Of a DNA stretch of 64,000 nucleotides, positions 45,143 to 57,518 are shown piece by piece; the stretch's first letter is position 1; each line of letters opens with the position of its first letter. The notes beneath the pieces are model-generated. The model saw only the letters and a program-made list of their open reading frames with translations, ran no database searches and was not told the origin of the DNA. The position numbers and the translations under genes were made by a program. Origin of the DNA: Spinacia oleracea (taxonomy: Eukaryota; Streptophyta; Magnoliopsida; Caryophyllales; Amaranthaceae). Location: the NCBI RefSeq assembly GCF_020520425.1, contig NC_079487.1, positions 58,938,719 through 59,002,718 of the forward strand. Direction: 5' to 3'.

Positions 45143-45226
<84 letters not shown>
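45143..45226. repeat. (TAA)n tail of LINE copy 2 / target of copy 3
   Basis: About 28 almost perfect AAT/TAA repeats between the copy-2 3' UTR and the 5'-truncated copy 3. Confidence 0.94.
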
Positions 45227-45227
<1 letters not shown>

Positions 45228-47218
45228 TTGATAGACCGTAGTACTATGCTTAGAGAGGTCCGGCGTCGTTGTCCTTCGCTCACTCCTTGGGTTGAATTCT
45301 GTTATGCCCGGCCGGCTAGGTTGTATTATGAGGGCTCTGTCTTGCTTTCATCTCAGGGGGTTCAGCAGGGTGATCCCTTGGGGCCTTTGTTGTTTGCGCT
45401 TACCTTGCATCCGTTGGTCCACCTGATCAACGAGAAGTGCAATCTTGATTTCATGGCTTGGTACCTCGACGACGGTACCATTATTGGGGACACTGCTATG
45501 GTTTCTTTGGCTTTGCAGGTGATCACCACTGAGGGTCCGGCAATGGGGTTGCATTTAAATGTTGAGAAAACGGAAATCTTTTGGCCTACTCCTGATCCGA
45601 GGAGCTACGATTCCACACTTTTCCCTCCTAGTATTGCCTGCCCCAGGGATGGAGTCACACTTTTGGGTGGGCCAGTTAGCTTGAAGGCTGACTTTTGCAG
45701 CCGCTTGATAGAGGACAGGGTCGCTACGACTGTGGGTTTGATGGAGGCCGTGGCCGAGCTTAATGATCCTCAATCGGAGCTCCTTCTTCTGCGGTGTTGT
45801 GTGGGGTTTAGTCGTTTGTACTTCTCTTTACGGACTTGTCCGCCGCATATGCTCGGGTCTGCTCCTATTTCCTTTGATCTCGCCTTAAGGAGGGTTCTTC
45901 AGAATATTATTGTGGATGGTGGTGCGGGATTTGGAGATTGGCAGTGGCGGTGTGTCACTTTACCTTCTCGGTTGGGTGGTTTCGGGGTCTACACTGCACA
46001 GGATTCTACCGCATATGCTTTTGTGTCCTCGCGTCACCAGTCTCTTGGTCTCCAGAACAGACTGCTTGGGCATGGTGGTGACTCTGTTTTGGGCCTCGCT
46101 TGTGATTTAGCTTTAAATAGCTTTCGGGATTTGTGTCATTTCGATCCTCTCGATCTTTGCCGTGTGGTACCAGCCCCCCCGTTTATGAAAAAGTTGGCTA
46201 CAGTGTACTTTGACATGGTGGAGAAGAAGATGATGGGACACCACAACCCGAGTTCCAGAGAAAAGGCTATACTCATTAGCAACCGAGCGGCGCACTCCTT
46301 AGACTTCTTGAGAGCCCTCCCTATTGAGGGGTTAGGGCAGACGATGCACCCAAGACAATTCAGGTGTGTTTTGTGTTATCGCCTTGCGATTCCTATGTTC
46401 CCTCCTGACTTTACTTGTCCTTGCTGCTCTTCGAAAGTCAGAGATCGTTTCGGGGATCACGCAGTGCATTGTGGTAATGATGTTGGCCTGAAATTCCGCC
46501 ATAACTTGGTTAGAGATGTGTTAGGGGATATCTGTTCACAGGCTGGGGTTGTGGTGCAGAAGGAGGTGCCTTTGGGTTTTCTGTTTGAGGAAGGGAGAGA
46601 TCTTCGTCCTGCAGACCTTCTTGTTTACTCTTGGGACAAAGGGAAAAATGTATGCTTAGATGTCACAGGTATCTCTCCATTCGCCGGGCCAGGAGTTGAT
46701 GCTTTTGCTCCTGGGGTTGCTGTCGCTAATGCTGTTGCCAGGAAGAAGAAGTATGAAGCGAAGTGCATAGACAACGGATATGCATTTATCGCTTTTGCTT
46801 TCTCCACCTTTGGAGAACTAGGGCGTGATGCCCTCGAGTTCATGGCTAGGGTCTCACGGGTTGCTCAGAGTAACACGGCTGCTGCTAACATTCGTTCTTT
46901 CCTTTTTCATCGTTTGTGTTTTGCTTTGAATAAGGGTGTTGGAGCCCAATTAGTGGCTAGGCTCCCATCCAACTTTGTGTACCTCATTCTTGGAACTGCC
47001 TTCCTTGCTTTCATCGGATTTGAGAAACTTTCTGGCAATTCGCCTCTTTCGGGAACATAGTCCTTGAACGGGATTTCCTTCTTCTGGAAGAGGTAGCCGG
47101 AGGTGTGGAAAGAGCAGCTGTGAGAAGGGGAAAAATGCCGACGGTTCTATTTACAGCGTAGGATTTGACGCGAGAAACTTTTTCTGACCTGAGTGAATGG
47201 CGCCAGATCGCTTCTTTT

Positions 47219-47220
<2 letters not shown>
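45227..47220 (+). mobile_element. R2-like LINE copy 3, 5'-truncated, different subfamily
   Basis: Begins inside RT motif A (LIDRSTMLREV) directly after (TAA)n and ends at another TAA tract. Protein clearly diverged from copies 1 and 2, and the 3' UTR differs, so it is a distinct subfamily inserted in the same kind of site. 5' truncation is typical of target-primed reverse transcription. Confidence 0.85.
45229..47060 (+). CDS. R2-like LINE protein fragment: RT to restriction-like endonuclease
   Basis: Open from the TAA tract to a TAG at 47058-47060, about 610 codons without lesion. The upstream poly-Asn codons are microsatellite, not protein. Motifs in order: LIDRSTML (motif A end), SSQGVQQGDPLGPLLFAL (B), WYLDDGTIIGD (C), CVLCYRLAIP, a CCHC knuckle CPCCSSKVRDRFGDHAVHC, then an endonuclease with RDLRPADLLVYSW, VCLDVTG and ARKKKYEAKC, and a conserved C-terminal GVGAQLVARLP. 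The intact frame from motif B to the endonuclease makes this the best window for the catalytic residues. No start codon, so probably not expressed as such. Confidence 0.82.
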
Positions 47221-47257
<37 letters not shown>

Positions 47258-47316
47258 TATTAATAATAATAATAAATAATAATAATAATAATAAAAATAA
47301 ATAAATAAATAATAAA
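47221..47316. repeat. (TAA)n tail of LINE copy 3
   Basis: TAA repeats with some TTA and AAAT variants, following the copy-3 3' UTR. Confidence 0.88.
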
Positions 47317-47834
47317 AATAAAGATGAACATCACAATATACGTAGTAATTAATAGTAAATTATAATAATAAACAAAATAATCAAATAAGATCATTAAAGA
47401 CAAAGATGAACACAAGGCCGTTCTTTTGAACTGAACTGAATTGAATGGAACTGAAATTAAGTCCAAAAGAACATGGTCTTAGTCGCTTGCTTGTCTAATG
47501 TTTTGGGATGTTCACTCACCGAGCTTTGATGCCAAAACTCCGTTATGAATCCTCATCAGTTTAACTCCGTTACGAACCCTTATCGGTTTAATTAAGTTAT
47601 GTTTGATTCCTAACAAGAAAAACTAGAACATTCACAGACGAAATTTATTAGACAGGCCAATTTTATTTAAGCATGCTGTTTATCAAAGTATCAAACAAGA
47701 AAGTACATGGAAAACTGCATTGCTTATGAAAATGAACACTTAGCAATCCATCAGCTCAAGACTTGTCAATAAAGACGGTTAAACTCTATAAGACGCGAAT
47801 TCTTCGGTCCATACTCCATTTATCAGTTAACCTG
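47317..47834. other. Region 3' of the aldose 1-epimerase gene
   Basis: AT-rich; probably contains the 3' UTR of the gene transcribed from the minus strand. I see no gene. Confidence 0.5.
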
Positions 47835-50800
47835 TCATTTCATGGTTGAAAACTTGAACAACATATGGTGCTTGTACTTTTCACCAGGGGAAACCATCAC
47901 AGAAGGGAAATTAGGATGATTAACTGAATCAGGGAACCCCTGAGTCTCTAAACACAAAGCAGCATGAGGTCCGTACACATATCCACCTTTACCTGTCACG
48001 TTACTCAGCTTGTTGCCTGTATAAAACTGTACTCCAGGCTTGTCTGCCCACAATTCCATCACCCTTCCTGATTTTTTCTCTTTTACTATAGCAACTCGTG
48101 TCTTAGGACCAAGATTCTTAGCAACGTCAAGCACGTAGTTTATATCATACCCTGCTGGAAGATCATTAATCTTGTTTCCAACAGCATGGGATTTGAGGAA
48201 ATCAAATGGCGTTCCCTTAACTTGCTCGAATTTGCCAGTTGGGATGAGTTGATCATCTACAGGAGTGATTTGGGAAGCAAAGATTTGAACATCATGTTCT
48301 AGAATATTTCCACTGTTGTGACCTCCAAGGTTCCAGTATGTATGTTGGGCTAGATTAACTGGAGTTGCCTTGTTCGATGGTTTTGCTGTCATTGCGACTG
48401 ACAGATGGTTTCCTTGTATTATCTTGTATGTCACTTTTACCTTGAGATTACCAGGGAAACCTGCAATTTGTTATGTTATTATTTGTGTTATAATAAGTAA
48501 ACAAAGTACTTGAATTACAATAATCTAGGGGAGTGCTGTTCCAACTTCCAAGTCAGTAAAGTTCCTCTTGAGCTTTTGGTTCATAGAAAGTCTGATGAAT
48601 GACGATCATATTTTCTAGTTCCAAACTCAGAAAGTCAAAAAAACCTTTGGAAGAATTTTTTTACCCAATATCTTTAAAGTCATAAAATGATCAAAGCTAA
48701 CTTCAATACCTTCTTCAGATGCTTATTTCAAATTATAATAATAAAATATCATAGATTTCTAAGAAAATACTATTATTTGTTGCTCTAGTGTTTGCATTTC
48801 CAGATACCCTAGTTGTATGAAAATTGCATTTCTCCATTTCTATGTTTACTTTTCCTGTGTCCATGAATTACTTTTGTTATGTTTTCTTTCCATAAATCAT
48901 CTTAAGCAACATATCTTATCTCAATTTTTCATAGTTGCATTCATAAATGATATTGACAGTTCCAACTATGGCCGTTTAACTTTTAAAGGTCCCAACTTTT
49001 GATTATTCTAGAGTGGTCTCAACTTTAAGGTGTGTTTTCCAAGAATGGTCCTTTGGTTTATTAAACTATTAATTAAGTTGATTTAAGCATATCATACTGT
49101 TGCATTTACTTCATTTAATTAAAAAATATGATTATTGCACGAGAGATATGAGTGTTAATTAAGTTATTTAGCACTTAATTTTAACTAAGGGACCATTTTT
49201 GGAAAACACTCTCTATAGTTGGGACCACCCTGACATAATCAAAAGTTGGGACCTTTTAAAGTAAATCGGCCATAGTTGGGACCGATAATATCAATTTTTC
49301 CTATTTAAATATATGACCTACAATTTTCCTAAGCTACTTTGTAAAGAATAGCGACTAACCTTCCTCTCCATCAAAACTGGAGTAACTGAACCTAATAGAG
49401 GGAGAAGGAGCATTCGGGTAGTACTGGTCTACCTCCCAGATAACGCGACTGAATCCTTTTGGGCCACCTGTTACAGTATATAAGAAAATGTCACTGAAAA
49501 GTTTTTGGATTTGATATAAATGATATAAAATTGAACAGGAAAAGTGGTTTCACCATGAAGAATGTTTTTCCCCTCATTTGCAATGAGTTTGTAGTTTACC
49601 CCTTTGTAAGTATATTTGGCACCACCGATTCTGTTAGCGACTCGCCCAACTACAGCACCGAAGTATGTTGTATCATTCTGTATTCAGAAAAATGTATCAG
49701 ACAAAAACTATAGCGCATTCTTGAGATTCTCAATTATAGATTTCTGCACATAGCTTCCTTAGACAATTTCCTAAATAAAAAGCAAGCAAAAAGTTGTAAA
49801 ATTGAACCCTTATTCTTCCCCCGGCAATATAAACCTCTGTGACAACAATAGGATGGCAGACCCAAGATTTGAATGATGTCACACAAGAAGTTTTTAATGT
49901 CAGGGTAATACATTTGTGTTCATAGGTTACTGTGTTCTGTTATCTTAAGTTTAAGAACTTGGACATATATATTTTGGGGGAAAAGAAGAATGTAATTCAT
50001 CATTTAACTTGATCAACTTTCTATAGTCTATATCTATAAGACAGCATTCCTTATTTTTTTGGGTAAAGGTTTGATGGGATGTTTTTAACATAGTAATCAG
50101 TGTTACCTGAGGTCTAGTGTTGTTAGAACTTAGAAAGGCAGAAGTTGAGTTGATTACGAACTAACCAAGTCAATTAAGAATACGGGGAAAGATATAAGGA
50201 ACGACTCATTGGATTGTTTGAGCAATACCTAAGAGCATGTAGTTAATGTGATGTACACATGCTGCCATGCACAAGCCAACAGAAGTTGACAGAAAAATAC
50301 TAAAGTTAACCCTTGTCACCATGTTTTATGTTTAAGCATAATTCATGCGCAGAGCCAAAGGAACAAACAAAGTGATTAAGCGAATAAATTACTCGGTAGT
50401 TTCGAAATTTTGAAGAGGGTTTCAGATTTCAGAAAGATGAAAGTTGAATAAACAAAGGATATAGCTTCACGTTGGCTCATTGACTGCTCAATTTGCAGTC
50501 AAATCAACCATAGAAATAGTTCAAATTACCTACTTGCTCAATTTTGCAGCCAGATAAGCAAATCGGACAAATTCATGCCTCGAAAGTTGAAACTAATGTT
50601 TAGATTCGCGTAAATTTTTGTAAAATCCTTAATTACAATATGTCAATATGAGATATTAAAATAATTTGAAAGACCATTTGAACAAGTCAACAAAGTTGAA
50701 ACTCCCAAGTCCAAACTATAGTTTGAGATTTCCTACATAAACTTGTAAAACAATTACGGGGGAAAATGCGTACCACATAATCCTTAGGCAAGTCATACCC

Positions 50801-51534
50801 GAGAACCACATCACCCAGCTTTCCTGTAATAAATAATAGTTGTTCAAAAGTTAAAGACCCAAATATCTACTTGGTATTTTGCACTTCTATAATCTCTATT
50901 TTACACTTGTACAATGATACACATATATGTTGATTAGAAATTGAGAAAAGTGTGAAAGTTCTTTTCCGGCCTTGTTTCCTTCACACCAGTTTCTGAAACC
51001 CTTAACTTACTTTCCGGATTTAAACTGATTTAATTAGGGTGTTCATAAATCAGAATTTGGTAAACCCACACTGAAACACTGATTTAGAAAATAAAATAAA
51101 ATAAAATTAAATGGACATGAAATCAAATAATTAAAAAAATATATAAAACAGGAAAATGATAACAATATATGCAGCCATTATTTAATGATCTATGTGGAAA
51201 TATTATGCAAGATCAAACTTAAATTACTCCGATCGACACTTACTTTTGTCGTCCATTCCTAAAATTAATACCAATTGAAATAAAAGGAAAAATAAATAGG
51301 AAATTTACCATTTTTGTCGGGTAGAAGGACGGAGATGACAGTAGCACCATAATTAGTGACCTTAATCGTGATGTTTCCCTTCTTTAGCTCATAAACTCCA
51401 ATCTCTGTCTTTCTTTTTGGGTTATTTTTTTGATTTTGGTTGTTAGAATTGTGGGAATTTTCAGGATTAGTTGCTAAACTCGCATTGATTAAACTTAGAG
51501 AAAACAGAGTTAAACATAATATGATGTTAACCAT
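47835..51534 (-). CDS. Aldose 1-epimerase (galactose mutarotase), five exons
   Basis: Catalyses alpha/beta interconversion of aldohexoses such as glucose and galactose. Exons on the minus strand, all with GT/AG borders: 51534-51309, 50823-50774, 49677-49554, 49467-49360, 48460-47835. Joined length is 1134 nt, 377 aa, in frame throughout. The first 20 or so residues (MVNIILCLTLFSLSLINAS) look like a signal peptide, suggesting an extracellular or secretory location. Family motifs: IKVTNYGATVISVLLPD, VVGRVANRIGGAKYTYKG, NILHG, the catalytic His in NLAQHTYWNLGGH and the catalytic Glu in LETQGFPD. No lesion seen. It is preceded upstream by L1 no. 2 in divergent orientation; a MITE lies in intron 4. 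Confidence 0.94.
48945..49290. mobile_element. Long-inverted-repeat MITE in intron 4 of the epimerase gene
   Basis: About 345 bp whose two ends are inverted copies of each other over roughly 100 bp: CCAACTATGGCCG, AAAGGTCCCAACTTTTGATT and GTGTTTTCCAA on the left, with the reverse complements on the right ending CGGCCATAGTTGGGACC. AT-rich centre, no ORF. TSD not clear, so the superfamily is open. Confidence 0.75.
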
Positions 51535-51598
51535 TTTGGGGCCAAAGAAATTAGTTTTGGTGTTAAGGTTTTGTTTGGGAAGTGAAATTGGTGGGAGA

Positions 51599-51605
51599 TT
51601 TTATA
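51599..51605 (-). promoter_or_regulatory. TATA box of the epimerase gene
   Basis: TATAAAA on the minus strand, about 65 bp upstream of the ATG at 51534; suitable for a short 5' UTR. Confidence 0.55.
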
Positions 51606-52277
51606 GAAATAAAATATCCCACTTTCGGAAAATTTAATTATCTGGAATTTTACTCCTTTTATAATGCCCTTTATTTATGCTCTAGCTCTTCCTTTGAAAG
51701 GTAAAAACTGTAAAAAATAGAGGTAGTGAACTTTGGATAGAAGGATACGTCAAACGGTCAAGGCAAGCTTATCCTCGTTGTAAATTTTGACTTATAAAAG
51801 AAAACAAATCACAAAAAGGATTATTATTAGTATTAGACTGGAATTAGAGTATGGATAAAGCGGTTGGTCTAATTGGTTGGTTAGAAATAATCTCAGCTAT
51901 TTGCCATATGTGATTATGTGAAGTTGTATGATTTGAGGAAATTGTATTTATTGATACTGATCTCAGTTATTTGAGACCTGTAAATCTGTAATGCCAGAAT
52001 ATTCAGAACAAAAATTTCATAACTAAAAAGTTTCTAAAATTTTGAGAAATGACATTAAATTTTATGAAAGTGTTAAAATGTTAGAATACCTTTATGTTAG
52101 AAACATGATCAACAACCTATGTGTTACTAAGTACTTGTAAATAATTTGAGAAAATATATATTTGGCCTAAATTCACCCAACATGAATTTTAACTTGTACT
52201 CCGTATAATAGGAAAATAAATGGTATGTTCTCAAAAGTTGAACCATTTTTCACATTGTGTTAATCTTCAATATTAAT
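51606..52277. other. Intergenic, no gene seen
   Basis: AT-rich sequence between the epimerase promoter and the second L1. No coding or repeat structure recognised. Confidence 0.5.
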
Positions 52278-52290
52278 TTTACCCTATGTC
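52278..52290 (+). repeat. TSD of L1 no. 2, left
   Basis: TTTACCCTATGTC, repeated at 57506-57518 after the poly(A). Confidence 0.9.
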
Positions 52291-52400
52291 GGCTAAAAAA
52301 GTAAAAATTCTTGCCAATAATAACGGCTAGTTTTTCTCTCTCTCTTTCCATGGTGTAGCGCACGATAAGGTACAACAGCTATCGTTCACCCACCATTGAA

Positions 52401-54074
52401 ATGGCGAGGAAGAAGAAGACTCAGAAACAGGAAGTTCGTGAGATTAATGAAGAGGCTTCAACGCTTCTTCATGTTGCCTCTTTGCGCCCGATGAACCAAC
52501 ACCAATTGCGAAACACCATACCCAGCAATGGTGATGAAGTTCGAGTTCCGCCGGTGATTCGATCACCATTTCCGTCGCATCCATCTGCTGGACCACCGTC
52601 GCCGCACACTTAGGAAGCTATTGCAGCATATCATGCTGCTATTCATTACTCCCCTTTCCAATCGGAAAACAGGGGCAGTATCTCCGAGATTGTGGGAGGT
52701 ATGGAGGGAGCTCAGGAGAGTGGGAGGATGGGTGGTTCTGGCCTGGAAGAAGGGAGAGGGATAATAGAAAATGTGAATCCAGTGTTAGATCTGGAAAATA
52801 GTACGGAAACCCTTGTGGAAAAGAGGGAGGTTGTGATCCAAAATGAGAGCTTGTTGAGCTCTAAAATGTCTGAAATTATGCAGAGTGTCAATGGGGTTTT
52901 GGAGATGATGAGATCTGGACGGAATGGGAAGGAGAAAGCCAACCCTGGGAATGTGATTGAAACAGAGCAAGTAAACTTGCAAGGAGAGATGCAGGTGGGG
53001 GAGAATGCTGCGGCTCGAAAAACTCCATGGCTGAATCTCTTCCAAGGTAACCAAATGACGGGGAAAGGTACATCTCTCTCATTCATTGCTCCTACAGTTT
53101 CAGATGGATGTCCTGTTGCTATGTTAGACATTGTTGATGTGAACAAAATGGCTGCAATATGGGAAGCTGCTTTAATCATGTATGTTGTAGGGGATAAACC
53201 AACTATTGGGGCTGTAATTCGATTCATTGCCAATGAGTGGAAGCATGTTGCTAAACCCAGTGTCTTCTTACATGATGAAGGCTATTTTGTGATAAAATTT
53301 AGTTCAAAAAAAGAGAGGGATGATGTTCTGAAAGCTGGACCTTATACCTTTTATGGCAGACCTATGATAACAAAACCATGGTCCTCTGGATTTAGTTTTC
53401 AAGATGAAATACTTCGTGTCATTCCTGTGTGGGTGAGGCTGCCTAACCTCCCTTTATGTTGTTGGGGGAGTGATTCTCTTAGTAGAATTGGGAGCTTGAT
53501 TGGAGTTCCATTGTTTGCTGATGATTGCACTTCGAAACAATTAAGGATATCATTTGCTAGACTTTTGATTGAGGTTGATGTAACTAAGGAGCTTCCTAAG
53601 GAAGTCCTGATTCAAGATCACTTAGGTGTTACCATCAAGCAGAAGGTGGAGTATGATTGGCTCCCACCTTTTTGTAAAGATTGTAATGCTGTTGGCCATG
53701 ACTGTAGAGTAAAAAAGAATGTGGGGGTTAGATTACAGACTGCTACAACTGGACCAACACAGCAGAAAACTCAGAAAGTTTGGAGACCTAAGAAAGTTGT
53801 TGAGCAAGAAATTGTAGTTCCTACACCTGAGATAATACAGGAATTGGTTATACCATCTGTAATTGACAAAGTTGTTCCTGTTGGAGATGTTTACACTCCA
53901 AAAACAGACACCACAGTTGCTCTGGATGATGGTTGGAGAGTGGTTTCAAGGAGGAGAAAGGAAGCTAAAACCCCAAACACCTTTCTTGGCCTAGCCCAAG
54001 TCCATGCAGCTGTTGCAGGAATTTCAGAAGAGGAGGGTGGAAGTGAGGGGGAGGGTGAGGAGTTTCCTCCATGA
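52401..54074 (+). pseudogene. L1 no. 2 ORF1
   Basis: Starts MARKKKTQKQEV at 52401 with a basic N-terminus. An in-frame TAG at 52611-52613 breaks it; the same frame then stays open to 54074. The DUF4283-like region is MAAIWEAALIMYVVGDKPT, VWVRLPNLPLCCWGSDSLS, followed by a CCHC knuckle CKDCNAVGHDC. A possible internal restart is ATG 52692 (460 aa). Confidence 0.85.
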
Positions 54075-57000
54075 ATATCTGTTCTTGGAACATTAGGGGT
54101 CTCAATGACCCCTCAAAGGTGGGGGAGGTGAAAAAGTTTGCTGGTGCCAATAATATTGTTGTTTTTGCTTTACTGGAAACAAGGGTGAAAAGTAATAACC
54201 ATCTAAAAATTCAGAAGAAATTTGGGCCAACATGGAGATGGGAAATGAACTATATTGCTTCTCCAAGGGGAAAGATATGGGTGGGGTGGAAACACCAAGT
54301 GGTGACAGTTCATGTCACAAAATGCACTGAGCAATTGTTACATGGTGATGTTTTAGCTAAATCTGGAAAGTTCCAAACTGCTTTTACTGTAGTGTATGGT
54401 TTGCACTCAGTTGACACCAGAAGACCTTTGTGGGCTGATCTGAGTCAGTTGAGTAGTAGTACTGTTGGTCCTTGGCTAGTAATGGGGGATTTCAATGCAG
54501 TGCTTTATTCAGGGGATAGAATCAATGGCAATCCTGTTCATGATGCTGAAACCAGAGATTTTCAGGGGTGTATTGATGTGGCTAATTTAGCTGAAATCAA
54601 GAGTTGTGGGCACTTCTTTTCTTGGAGTAATAAGGGGCAAGGGAATGCTAGAATTTCATCTAGAATTGACAGAGCTTTTGGTAATATTGACTGGCATACT
54701 AAATATGTTGATGCAGTGGTTGATTTTCTGAACCCTAGGTTGTCAGATCACTATCCTTTGTTGTTGAACTGTAAAGTGGAGGGCACAACTGGAGGAAGAC
54801 CTTTCAAATTTTTCAACTATATGGCCACCCATGTGGACTTTCTGAAAATTGTGCAAGATGGTTGGGAGCAGAGGTGTGTTGGATCTCCTATGTTTTCTGT
54901 GTGGCAGAAATTAAAGGTGATCAAGGGTGGGCTGAAAACTCTTCACCACAAAGAGTTTGCCAGACTAGATGATAAAATTGAGCAGATAAGACAAGATCTT
55001 GATGAGGTGCAAAGCAAGTTAGCTATTGACACTACTGACAATGAATTACAGCAAAAAGAATCATCTTGTAATAGATTACTGAAGAAATTTTTGAAAATTC
55101 AGGAGAGTGCATACTGGCAAAAATCTAGAATTCAGTGGATTAAAGAGGGTGATGCAAACACTAAATTCTTCTTTAGTGCCATGAAGGAGAGAATTTCAAG
55201 GAATAGTATTGATGTCCTTTACAATGCTGCTGGTGACAAATTAGTTACTACAGAAGACATTAAAGCAGAAATTAAAGATTTCTATGTGAATCTCATTGGT
55301 ACTGCAGCCCCTAACCTCACTGGTATTGATATAGAGCTTGTTAGAAAGGGCAATCAACTCTCTCCCCTTGCTGCAGAAAGTCTGATTCAACCTTTACCCA
55401 CACAGAGATAGATGAAGCTCTTAAAAGCATTGATGTGAACAAGGCTCCTGGTATTGATGGCCTAAATGGTTTATTCTTCAGGAAAGCTTGGACTATAGTA
55501 AAGGAGGATGTATATGCTGTTGTTATTCATTTCTTTCAGACAGGTCATATGCTAAGGCAAGTGAATAATACAGTGGTTACTTTGGTCCCTAAGATTCAGA
55601 ATGCAACTCAAGTTAAAGATTACAGACCTATTGCCTGCTGTACTATGATCTACAAGTTGATTTCAAAAATTATGACAAACAGAATGCAACCAGTCATTGG
55701 GGAAATTGTAAGTGCAGCACAATCTGGTTTCATACCAGGGAGAGTCATTTCTGATAATATCATCATGGCTACTGAGCTGGTAAAATGCTATTCAAGGAAA
55801 CATGTGTCCCCCAGATGTATGATAAAAGTTGACCTTAAAAAGGCCTATGATTCCCTAGAATGACCTTTTTTGAGAAGCATGTTGCAAGAACTGGGATTCC
55901 CTGATAAGTTTGTCAAATGGGTTATGGCTTGCTTGTGTTCAGTGTCTTATTCTATTATGGTGAATGGTTTTCCTTCCAAGCCAATCCCTGCTAAGAAAGG
56001 GTTGAGGCAGGGTGATCCAAAGTCACCATTCCTGTTTGCAATAGGAATAAAATACCTGTCTAGATGCTTATCCTTACTTGGACAATCCAAAGAGTTCAAG
56101 TTTCATCCAAGATGTAAAAGAATTGATCTGACTCACTTGATGTTTGCAGATGATTTACTAATGTTTGCTAGGGGAGATGATGCTTCTGTTTCCCTCCTTT
56201 TTGATGCTTTTTCTAAGTTTTCTGCTGCTTCTGGGTTGGAAGCTAACATGATGAAGAGTGAACTGTATTTGGCTGGTGTACCTGATTCTGTAGCTCTCAG
56301 TATTCTAGCTAAGATTGGTATACCTAGGGGTTCTTTTCCTTTTAGATACCTTGGTGTCCCTCTCTCAACTAAGAAATTGAGCTTTACAGACTGCAAGCCT
56401 TTGATTGAGAAGACTGTAGCAAGGGTAAAAAGTTGGTCTGCTAAGTTGCTTAGTTATGCTGGAAGGCTGCAACTGATTAGATCGGTTTTATTTGGCATCT
56501 AGTTGTACTGGTGCCAGATATTCATTATGCCTAAGAAGGTGTTGAAAGAAATTCAAAGAATTTGTAGATGTTTTCTATGGACTGGAGCTGAAGGGAATTC
56601 CAGGAAAGCTCTTATTGCTTGGGATCAATTGTGTTTACACAAAATCTGTGGGGGTTGGAATCTTAAAGATTTACCTTTGTGGAACAAATCAGCTGTTGCT
56701 AAACATTGTTGGGCTTTATCTTTGAAAGCTGATAAGCTATGGGTGAAATGGATTCACACCTACTATGTGAAGCATAATGACTTTTGGACCATGCCAATCC
56801 CTAATGGGCTGTCTTGGTCTTTGAAGAAGATTTGGCAGCAAAAGAAGACTCTGAGTAACTCTGGTGATTTGCAACAGTTTGTAACTGCAGGAAGATTTAA
56901 GATTCAGAGAATGTATAATCATTTGAGACAGCAAGGGGAGTCTGTGGGGTGGAAGAGGATTGTTTGCAACAGTCATGCTAGCCCTAAAAGTATTTTTATT

Positions 57001-57390
57001 GTGTGGTTGGCTCTGCAGGACAGACTTGCAACTAAGGAAAGGCTGAGAAGATGGAATGTTATAGCTGATAGTGTGTGTTGCCTTTGTCACAGCACAGATG
57101 AAAGTAGGGATCACCTTTTCTTTGCCTGCAGTTTTGCATCTGATATTTGGAATCAGGTTCTGCAGAGAAGTGGAATTCATAGAACTGTTGGAGCTTGGAA
57201 TGATGAAGTGCAGTGGGTGCAGAAAGTAAGCAGAAGTACTAGAAGTAATGCTAGAATGTGTAATAGTTTGTTTTGTGAAACTGTGTATTCTATCTGGCTA
57301 GCTAGGAACTCTAAAGTGTTCTCTAACCAGTTAGATAGTAGTTTAAGTATTGTAAACAGAATTCTGTTTAGGGTAGCTTGTAATAGCTAG
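54071..57390 (+). pseudogene. L1 no. 2 ORF2: endonuclease and reverse transcriptase
   Basis: ATG 54071 overlaps the ORF1 stop (ATGA). APE domain: CSWNIRGLND, LLETRVK, VMGDFNAVL and LSDHYPLLL. RT: APGIDGLNG, DYRPIACCTMIYK, VDLKKAYDSLE, LRQGDPKSPFLFAI, FADDLLMFAR. Finger: CCLCHSTDESRDHLFFAC. Lesions: a frameshift near 55390, TGA at 55861-55863 where a Trp is expected, and TAG at 56500-56502. Confidence 0.9.
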
Positions 57391-57505
57391 TTGCTTCTTG
57401 GCCTGGTGTGGTTGTGGTTTGGTTGTATTGGTGGTGGGGTTTTTGCCCTCTTGGTAATTAATAAATTCTTATTACTTGCCAAAAAAAAAAAAAAAAAAAA
57501 AAAAA

Positions 57506-57518
57506 TTTACCCTATGTC
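57506..57518 (+). repeat. TSD of L1 no. 2, right
   Basis: TTTACCCTATGTC, matching 52278-52290. Confidence 0.9.

Larger units (their letters stand above)
52291..57505 (+). mobile_element. Plant L1 LINE no. 2, full length but decayed
   Basis: 5215 bp between 13-bp TSDs, ending in a poly(A) of about 25. It keeps a 5' UTR of about 110 bp, ORF1 and ORF2 with an ATGA overlap, and a short 3' UTR. ORF1 has one premature stop; ORF2 has one frameshift and two stops. The subfamily differs from the L1 at 19156. Confidence 0.92.

Noticed and set aside
47061..47220. Possible host-gene fragment after LINE copy 3
   Set aside because: Differs from the copy 1/2 3' UTR, but no recognisable coding sequence; simplest explanation is the 3' UTR of another subfamily.
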